64,000 nt of DNA. Source: Sphingorhabdus sp. SMR4y (GTDB taxonomy: Bacteria; Pseudomonadota; Alphaproteobacteria; Sphingomonadales; Sphingomonadaceae). The stretch covers positions 2,041,001 to 2,105,000 of the forward strand of contig NZ_CP022336.1 of NCBI RefSeq assembly GCF_002218195.1, given 5' to 3'. Both the position numbers and the translations under genes were made by a program. Shown here one piece after another: positions 58,563 to 64,000 of the stretch. Position 1 is the stretch's first letter; each line of letters opens with the position of its first letter. The notes below the pieces were generated by a model. The model saw nothing but the letters and a program-made list of their open reading frames with translations, had not been told where the DNA came from and did no database searches.

Positions 58563-59696
58563 ATGAGAAAATTTGAACTGGGAAACCACAAGCCGTCGGT
58601 CGGGCATCAGGTAGCCATCCTGTCGATCCTGGGATTCTGGTTTTTCTACATGATCGTCCTGACATTACGGGCGTCCATCGGTGACTGGCCGGCACAAGGC
58701 GAAATGGTCATGCGGCGGACTGTCGTCACGATTTTCGGTATCGGCACAACCTATCTGCTCTACCTGTTTCTGCGGCAGTTCGAGGACAGAGCCCTGTCGA
58801 CGCGGATCATCACCGCCTTTGCCGCCGCCATTCCCTGCGCGATCATCATTGCCTCGTTCAATCACTATGTCTTCAATGTCTATTATCCCGAAAATCTGTG
58901 GGACGAGGCGCATGTCGAGGAAATGCGCAAATATATGTCGCAGGAGAATCTGGCGTTCAAAGCAATCTTCGAAGATGCGACCTCGCGCTTTTTCTTCATC
59001 GTCAGCTGGACCTCGCTATACCTGACCCTGAGCTATGCCGGCCGGGTCCGGCAGGTCGAACGCAAGGCCGCCCGCTTCGCCCAAGCGGCACAGGACGCCG
59101 AGCTGCGTTCGCTGCGCTATCAGGTCAATCCCCATTTCCTGTTCAACACGCTCAACAGCCTGAGCACGCTGGTCATGCGCAGCCAGCCGGAAGAAGCCGA
59201 GGAGATGATCCTCAACCTGTCCAAATTCTATCGCACCAGCCTGTCGGGCGATCCGCTGGAGGATGTGCCCCTGTCGGAAGAGGTGCATCTGCAGAATCTT
59301 TATCTCGATATCGAAGCCGTGCGTTTCCCCGAACGGCTCCGGACCAAGGTGAATATCCCGGATGATCTGCTTGGCGTTCTGGTGCCCGGCCTGATTCTGC
59401 AGCCGCTGGTCGAGAATGCGATCAAGCACAGTGTTGCCCACAGCAAGCGCCCGGTAACCATTGCGATCAGCGCCCGGTCCGATGGCGACAATCTGATCCT
59501 GACAGTAGCCGATGACGGGGATCCCCGACCGGTCGACCTGCAGGATGATGGCGTCAGCAGCGGTATTGGCCTGGCCAATGTCCGCGACCGGCTGGAAACG
59601 CGCTTTGGCCGGCAGGCCGGTTTGCAGACTGTACGTCCGGCAGAAGGCGGCTATATTGCGCAGCTCACTCTACCGTTGATGCTGGACAACCCATGA
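58563..59696 (+). CDS. LytS/YehU-type sensor histidine kinase
   Basis: 377 residues. Four membrane helices (residues about 15-165) without a large sensor domain precede a coiled linker (RVRQVERKAARFAQAAQDAE) and the His_kinase domain: the phosphorylated His in YQVNPHFLFNTLNSLS, the N box in LILQPLVENAIKHSV and the G box in DDGVSSGIGLANVRDRLETR. It phosphorylates the LytTR regulator encoded next. The ATG follows no strong site. The stop overlaps the regulator start as ATGA. Confidence 0.93.
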   Translation: MRKFELGNHKPSVGHQVAILSILGFWFFYMIVLTLRASIGDWPAQGEMVMRRTVVTIFGIGTTYLLYLFLRQFEDRALSTRIITAFAAAIPCAIIIASFNHYVFNVYYPENLWDEAHVEEMRKYMSQENLAFKAIFEDATSRFFFIVSWTSLYLTLSYAGRVRQVERKAARFAQAAQDAELRSLRYQVNPHFLFNTLNSLSTLVMRSQPEEAEEMILNLSKFYRTSLSGDPLEDVPLSEEVHLQNLYLDIEAVRFPERLRTKVNIPDDLLGVLVPGLILQPLVENAIKHSVAHSKRPVTIAISARSDGDNLILTVADDGDPRPVDLQDDGVSSGIGLANVRDRLETRFGRQAGLQTVRPAEGGYIAQLTLPLMLDNP

Positions 59697-60442
59697 TCGA
59701 AGAAACCGAAACCAGACCGCTGACCACGCTGATTGTCGACGATGAACCGCTGGCGATCGAACGGTTGCAGCTGCTTTGTGCGCGCCAGCCGGATATCAAC
59801 CTGATCGGCACCGCCAGCGACGGGGAAGCAGCACTGCGCCTCACCGAGCAGCTGAAGCCGGACTTGCTGCTGCTCGATATCGCGATGCCCGGCAAGGACG
59901 GGCTGGACGTCGCACGCGCCCTGTCCGGCAAGCCGGATGCGCCGGCAATCATTTTTGTCACGGCTTTTGATCGCTTCGCGGTCGAGGCCTTTGACGTGGC
60001 GGCAATCGACTATGTGCTGAAACCGGTCGAGAATGCGCGCCTGCAACTGGCCATTTCCCGGGTACGGGAGCGGACAGCCGAACCGCGAAACGGTGAAGCG
60101 GACGACTCTCCCTGGGCCGAGGAATTCTGGGTCCCCTACAAATCCGAGCTGCGCCGGATTGTCGCGTCCGAAATCGACCGGGTCGAGGCCGAGCGCGATT
60201 ATATGCGCCTGCACGTCGGCAGTGCCAGCTATCTGCTGCACCAGACTATCACCGGTCTGGAAGAGCGTCTCAACCCGGAAGAATTTATCCGCCTGCACCG
60301 CTCACATCTGGTCCGGCGCGACTGGATCGCCGGCCTGCGCCATGACGGCGGCGGCGTGTGGATGGCCTGTCTGAAATGCGGTACCGAAATCCGCATCGGC
60401 CGGACCCATCTGGCCGAAGCGAAGAAACTGGCGGGTAAATAG
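59693..60442 (+). CDS. LytTR family response regulator
   Basis: 249 residues. The receiver domain has the acidic pair in LIVDDEPLAIERLQ, the phospho-acceptor Asp in LLLLDIAMPGKDGLD and the Thr/Lys of FVTAFDRFAVEAFDVAAIDY followed by VLKPV. From about residue 140 the LytTR DNA-binding domain follows (VASEIDRVEAERDYMRLHVG, EEFIRLHRSHLVRRDWIAGL). It pairs with the overlapping LytS-type kinase. Its targets are unknown; the permease directly after it is a candidate. Confidence 0.95.
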   Translation: MIEETETRPLTTLIVDDEPLAIERLQLLCARQPDINLIGTASDGEAALRLTEQLKPDLLLLDIAMPGKDGLDVARALSGKPDAPAIIFVTAFDRFAVEAFDVAAIDYVLKPVENARLQLAISRVRERTAEPRNGEADDSPWAEEFWVPYKSELRRIVASEIDRVEAERDYMRLHVGSASYLLHQTITGLEERLNPEEFIRLHRSHLVRRDWIAGLRHDGGGVWMACLKCGTEIRIGRTHLAEAKKLAGK

Positions 60443-60551
60443 CCACCCTTCCCGAAGAGCGTTTCGGTCTGTCCGTAAGAATAGCCATCGACAAAATATC
60501 GGAGAAAAGTCTATTCAGCGGCGTCTCCATCCGGGACCTTCGGACATTATC

Positions 60552-61763
60552 GTGCTGCTGAATATCCTGATCCTCTTTGCCGCCATCACAACCGGGCTGC
60601 TGCTATTCTCTCCGCGCCTGTCGAAATCAACCCTCTGGCGCGCGACCGTGACACCGCTGGCCTCGATCATCGGCAGCGGATTTCTGGTCCTCGCGCCCAT
60701 CCTTGTATCCGACTATGGCTATATGGCACCGCTGATCATGGCGGGCCTTTGTCTCGGCGCCTATCTGTTTGGCGGCGCCATCCGGTTCAACATCTTGCAG
60801 CGCAATGCCAGACATCCGCAGCAAGACCAGTGGACAGACCGCCTGGAACTGGCCGCCTCCTGGGCGCTGGTGTTCGCCTTCATCATTTCGGTTGCCTATT
60901 ATCTCAACCTGTTCGGTGCATTCGGAGTCAGCCTGACCGCATTTGATAATGGCGCAAATGCCAAGCTACTCACCTCCGCCGTCTATATATTGATCCTGAT
61001 CGTCGGCTGGACCCGCGGTTTCAACGCGCTGGAAAAGATGGAATATGGCGCCGTAACGCTAAAGCTGGCGATTATCGTGGGCCTGCTGGTCGGCCTGAGC
61101 TGGTATTTCTACCAAAAAGCCAGCAGCGCCTCGCTCTTTGATCATGTCCCGTTGCTTTCCGGCTGGCCGGCGATCACGCTTGCTTTTGGTCTGCTCATCA
61201 CCGTGCAGGGCTTTGAAACCTCCCGCTACCTCGGCCGCAATTATGACCATGCGACACGGATCAAATCGATGCGGCTGGCGCAGATTGTCAGCACCATTAT
61301 CTACATGATCTATATCAGCCTGTTCGCCTATAGTTTTGAACGCGAACAATTCGCTCTCACCGAAACTGCGATCATTGACATGATGGGAATAATCGCACCG
61401 GTCCTGCCGTTGTTGCTGGTGGCCGCTGCGTTGGCCGCGCAATTCAGCGCCGCAATCGCCGATACCAGCGGTTCGGGCGGGCTGGTAGAGGAACTGACAC
61501 GGGGCCATGTCAAGGCGCGCACCGGCTATGCGATATTGGTTGCCATCGGATTGCTGCTGACCTGGAGCGCCAATGTGTTCCAGATCATCGCTTATGCCAG
61601 CCGCGCCTTTGCGCTCTATTACACGCTGCAATCCCTGATCGCAGCGCGCCGGGCCTTCCTGATCGATGGCCAGCAGCTCAAGGGTGCGGGCTTCATTCTG
61701 CTGGCAATGCTTGGACTCATGATCATGTTTTTCGGCAATGATGTCGAATCATCGAACGCTTGA
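60552..61763 (+). CDS. APC/LeuT-fold-like membrane transporter of unknown substrate
   Basis: 403 residues with ten to twelve hydrophobic helices. The first helix contains the unwound Gly-rich stretch PLASIIGSGFLVLAPILV, as in the LeuT-like amino-acid/polyamine/cation transporters, and QGFETSRYLGRNYDHATRIK resembles the loop after helix 6. I cannot name the family more closely. It starts at GTG 60552, 109 bases after the two-component genes in the same direction, so co-regulation is plausible. Confidence 0.75.
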   Translation: MLLNILILFAAITTGLLLFSPRLSKSTLWRATVTPLASIIGSGFLVLAPILVSDYGYMAPLIMAGLCLGAYLFGGAIRFNILQRNARHPQQDQWTDRLELAASWALVFAFIISVAYYLNLFGAFGVSLTAFDNGANAKLLTSAVYILILIVGWTRGFNALEKMEYGAVTLKLAIIVGLLVGLSWYFYQKASSASLFDHVPLLSGWPAITLAFGLLITVQGFETSRYLGRNYDHATRIKSMRLAQIVSTIIYMIYISLFAYSFEREQFALTETAIIDMMGIIAPVLPLLLVAAALAAQFSAAIADTSGSGGLVEELTRGHVKARTGYAILVAIGLLLTWSANVFQIIAYASRAFALYYTLQSLIAARRAFLIDGQQLKGAGFILLAMLGLMIMFFGNDVESSNA

Positions 61764-61796
61764 GCCGCCGCAAGCTAGCGGCCGGTACAGGGCAAG

Positions 61797-62696
61797 CTAG
61801 CCCACAACCGTCCGTGGTCGCGCCTGCCGATAGGTGCCAAGAATCCGCACGTTGTTGCAGTGATATCCCAATTCGGCCAGCGCCCGGTCGATTGCCGGAT
61901 CACCGGGAGCGCCTTCGATATCGGCGAAAAACTCGGTGGCAGCAAAGCTGCTGCCTTTCTGGTAGCTTTCCAGCTTTGTCATATTGACGCCATTGGTCGC
62001 GAAACTGCCGAGCGCCTTGTACAGTGCCGCAGGGATATTTTTGACCTCGAATATGAAAGTCGTCATCACCGGACCATTGGGTTCAGGCATGGCCGCTTCG
62101 GGAGCGAGCACGACGAATCGGGTGATATTATGCGGCGCATCCTCGATCGCATCGGCGATCGGCTGCAGGCCGTAAATCTGCGCGGCGAGCCTGGGCGCGA
62201 TGGCCGCGGCATGGGGATCATCCTGCTGGGCCACAAAAGCGGCGGCAGCGGCCGTGTCGGCATAGGCCACAGGGATGATGCCGCGCTTGCGCAGATAGTG
62301 ACGGCACTGACCGAGCGCCTGCGGATGGCTCATCGCGGTGCGGATCTCGGCATCGGCCGACCGGGCCATCAGGCAATGACTGATCTGCATGAAATATTCG
62401 TCGACGATATGCAGCCCCGATTCGGGCAGCAGAAAGTGGATATCGGCAACCCGTCCGTTGAGCGAATTTTCGATCGGAATGATCGCGCTGCCGGCCGTGC
62501 CATGCTTTACCGCATCAATGGCATCTTCGAAGGCAAAGCAGGGAACCGGCAAGCCGTCGGGAGCATAATCAAGCGCGGCGAGGTGCGAATTGGCACCGGG
62601 CGCGCCCTGAAAGGCGATCGCTTGCGCCGGCTTTTCTGCGCCTTTTTCGGTCATTTTCCTGACCATGCCCAATGCGTTTTTTGGAAAACTGTCCAT
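61797..62696 (-). CDS. pheA: Prephenate dehydratase
   Basis: 299 residues. It converts prephenate to phenylpyruvate in phenylalanine synthesis. AFQGAPGANSHLAALDYAPD opens the catalytic domain, NITRFVVLAPE is the catalytic Thr-Arg-Phe motif, and the C-terminal ACT domain (ALGSFATNGVNMTKLESYQK) binds phenylalanine for feedback. The start at 62696 (MDSFPKNALGMVRKMTEK) fits the sphingomonad form with about 25 residues before the domain; GGGACG precedes it. Confidence 0.95.
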   Translation of the reverse strand: MDSFPKNALGMVRKMTEKGAEKPAQAIAFQGAPGANSHLAALDYAPDGLPVPCFAFEDAIDAVKHGTAGSAIIPIENSLNGRVADIHFLLPESGLHIVDEYFMQISHCLMARSADAEIRTAMSHPQALGQCRHYLRKRGIIPVAYADTAAAAAFVAQQDDPHAAAIAPRLAAQIYGLQPIADAIEDAPHNITRFVVLAPEAAMPEPNGPVMTTFIFEVKNIPAALYKALGSFATNGVNMTKLESYQKGSSFAATEFFADIEGAPGDPAIDRALAELGYHCNNVRILGTYRQARPRTVVG

Positions 62697-62908
62697 CTCG
62701 TCCCTCTTTATACGCTGTTGCGATAGTCGAACCGAATGCAGCGGGGCAAGAGGGAAGTGGCCCGCCGGTCAGGGGGCTGCGCATTTCGCATGGACTATCG
62801 CACAAATTACGGCAATTGAGGCCTTGCGTTGGTCCGTAGCTCTCTTTACAGACAGCACAAATTTGGCAGGCCCATGGCCGCCGCTCACTCAGGGGTTTGA
62901 GAGACAAT

Positions 62909-63535
62909 ATGAGCAACAACAACACCATCGCAGGCTGGGTACTGGCTGGCGGCATCGCGGCCCTCGGCTTTTCCATTCTCAGCGGAAAATATTTCCACGC
63001 CGGCAAGAACGAGCGCCCCGAAGTCATGGGCTTTGTCATTGAAGGCGTCGAAACCTCCGGTGGTGCGGATACCGGTCCGGCAATCGAAACCCTATTGCAG
63101 ACGGCCGATGCCGCTGCCGGTGAAAAGGTTTTCGCCAAATGCGCTGCATGCCACACGATTAACCAGGGCGGTGCCAACGGCATCGGTCCGAACCTTTGGG
63201 ATACGATGGGCAAGCCACACGCCCATGTTGCCGGCTTCGCCTATAGCGATGCGCTGAAAAGCATTCCGGGCAACTGGGACTGGACCGCCATGGATGCCTG
63301 GCTGACCTCGCCGCGCAAATATGCCAATGGCACGAAAATGACCTTTGCCGGTCTCGGCAAGGCTGAAGACCGCGCCAATCTGATGGTCTATCTGAATGCA
63401 CAGGGATCGAACATCCCGTTGCCACCCCCTCCGGCTGTCGAAGAACCGGCTGCGGACGAAGCGGAAGCGGAAGCTGGCGTTGATGCCGAGGCCGAAGAAG
63501 CCGTGGAAGCGGACGCAGCAGCGGCTGAAGAATAA
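62909..63535 (+). CDS. Membrane-anchored class I cytochrome c (CycM-like)
   Basis: 208 residues. An N-terminal uncleaved helix (IAGWVLAGGIAALGFSILSG, residues 7-26) anchors it. The haem motif is Cys78-x2-Cys81-His82 in FAKCAACHTIN, and the distal ligand Met144 in NGTKMTFAGL. It carries electrons from the bc1 complex to the oxidase in the periplasm. The last 35 residues are a Pro/Glu/Ala-rich tail (EEPAADEAEAEAGVDAEAEE). I chose the ATG at 62909; another lies 12 bases earlier. Confidence 0.95.
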   Translation: MSNNNTIAGWVLAGGIAALGFSILSGKYFHAGKNERPEVMGFVIEGVETSGGADTGPAIETLLQTADAAAGEKVFAKCAACHTINQGGANGIGPNLWDTMGKPHAHVAGFAYSDALKSIPGNWDWTAMDAWLTSPRKYANGTKMTFAGLGKAEDRANLMVYLNAQGSNIPLPPPPAVEEPAADEAEAEAGVDAEAEEAVEADAAAAEE

Positions 63536-63562
63536 GCGCGAACCCGGATAGCGCCGGACTGC

Positions 63563-64000
63563 CTAGTTGCAATCCAGCCCGTAAAATTCCTGGATAATAT
63601 CCCAGGCTTCATCTGCGGTTTCCACGAACTGGAACAATTCCAGATCCTTGCGGCTGATGGTGCCCTCGTCGGCCAGTGCATCGAAGTTGATTACCCGGTT
63701 CCAGAAGGTCTTGCCGAACAGCAGGATCGGCAGCTTTTCCATCTTTCCGGTCTGGACCAATGTGACCAGCTCCATAAACTCGTCCAGCGTGCCAAAGCCG
63801 CCCGGGAACACCGCAACGGCCCGGGCGCGCAGCAGGAAGTGCATCTTGCGCAGCGCGAAATAGTGGAACTGGAAGCTCAGCGACGGGGTGACATATTCAT
63901 TGGGCGCCTGTTCATGGGGCAGCACAATATTCAACCCGATGGACTCCTTGCCGGCATCGGCTGCGCCGCGATTGGCCGCTTCCATGATCGAAGGCCCGCC
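63563..64000 (-). CDS. LOG family protein (TIGR00730), 5' part beyond window
   Basis: The visible part is about 146 residues and continues past the window edge. GGPSIMEAANRGAADAGKES and the LOG signature PGGFGTLDEFMELVTLVQTG are intact. LOG proteins are cytokinin-riboside or nucleotide 5'-monophosphate phosphoribohydrolases (purine/pyrimidine nucleotides). The ending FYGLDCN lacks any further domain. The gene is convergent with the cytochrome gene. Confidence 0.93.
   Translation of the reverse strand, partial: GGPSIMEAANRGAADAGKESIGLNIVLPHEQAPNEYVTPSLSFQFHYFALRKMHFLLRARAVAVFPGGFGTLDEFMELVTLVQTGKMEKLPILLFGKTFWNRVINFDALADEGTISRKDLELFQFVETADEAWDIIQEFYGLDCN

Overview
The window looks like the chromosome of an alphaproteobacterium of the order Sphingomonadales (Sphingorhabdus/Parasphingorhabdus/Sphingopyxis type). 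I infer this from protein style, not from a search. The clues are long RpoB and RpoC with acidic tails, an L21 with a Lys/Ala tail, the order helicase / S4 protein / ferredoxin FdxA / CarD, the N-terminal form of prephenate dehydratase, two copies of the PF10118 'predicted metal-dependent hydrolase', and CtrA-like TTAA-N7-TTAAC boxes. GC content is high and even, genes are tightly packed, and I see no phage, insertion sequence, CRISPR array, rRNA or tRNA. Most of the window is core chromosome.

Layout. 1-10,000: the end of nusG, then rplK-rplA and rplJ-rplL, separated by a transglutaminase-like gene, the remnant of a GFA-family gene and an inverted repeat. Next come apt with an overlapping nucleosidase, a carotenoid oxygenase with a divergent TetR regulator, and a membrane sulfatase. 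10,000-19,000: rpoB and rpoC with a strong terminator. 19,000-24,700: an exported protein with two internal repeats and a C-terminal MVL-type lectin domain, a pirin/azoreductase pair divergent from a LysR regulator, a LysE exporter and a PDZ-M48 protease. 24,700-31,600 (minus strand): RND efflux adaptor and pump, msrA, galU, a small lipoprotein, and upstream a Sua5-type tRNA modification enzyme. 31,600-38,500: acyl-CoA dehydrogenase with a coupled ATPase, a sorbosone dehydrogenase-like protein, two small proteins, and two GIN-domain exported proteins around a methyltransferase.

38,500-44,700: on the minus strand a Suv3-like helicase, S4 protein, fdxA and carD; divergent from these is an M23 peptidase with a CtrA-type box. 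44,700-49,200: hemB, a GNAT and a gamma carbonic anhydrase in overlapping order, a coiled lipoprotein, rplU-rpmA and a second GNAT. 49,200-55,000 (minus strand): a PF10118 protein, then lnt, metK, an exported protein and trmB in one direction. 55,000-64,000: a secreted Cys-containing protein with an overlapping VOC protein, a TetR and a second PF10118 protein, an unknown gene behind a CtrA-like box, a LytS/LytTR two-component pair followed by an APC-like permease, pheA, a membrane-anchored cytochrome c, and a LOG-family protein cut by the window edge.

I found no clear previously undescribed multi-gene defence or mobile system. The best candidates for new biology are the repeat-MVL lectin protein, the GIN/methyltransferase/GIN cluster, the perfect 18-bp palindrome in front of carD, and the CtrA-like or GGTTAA boxes in front of unknown genes.
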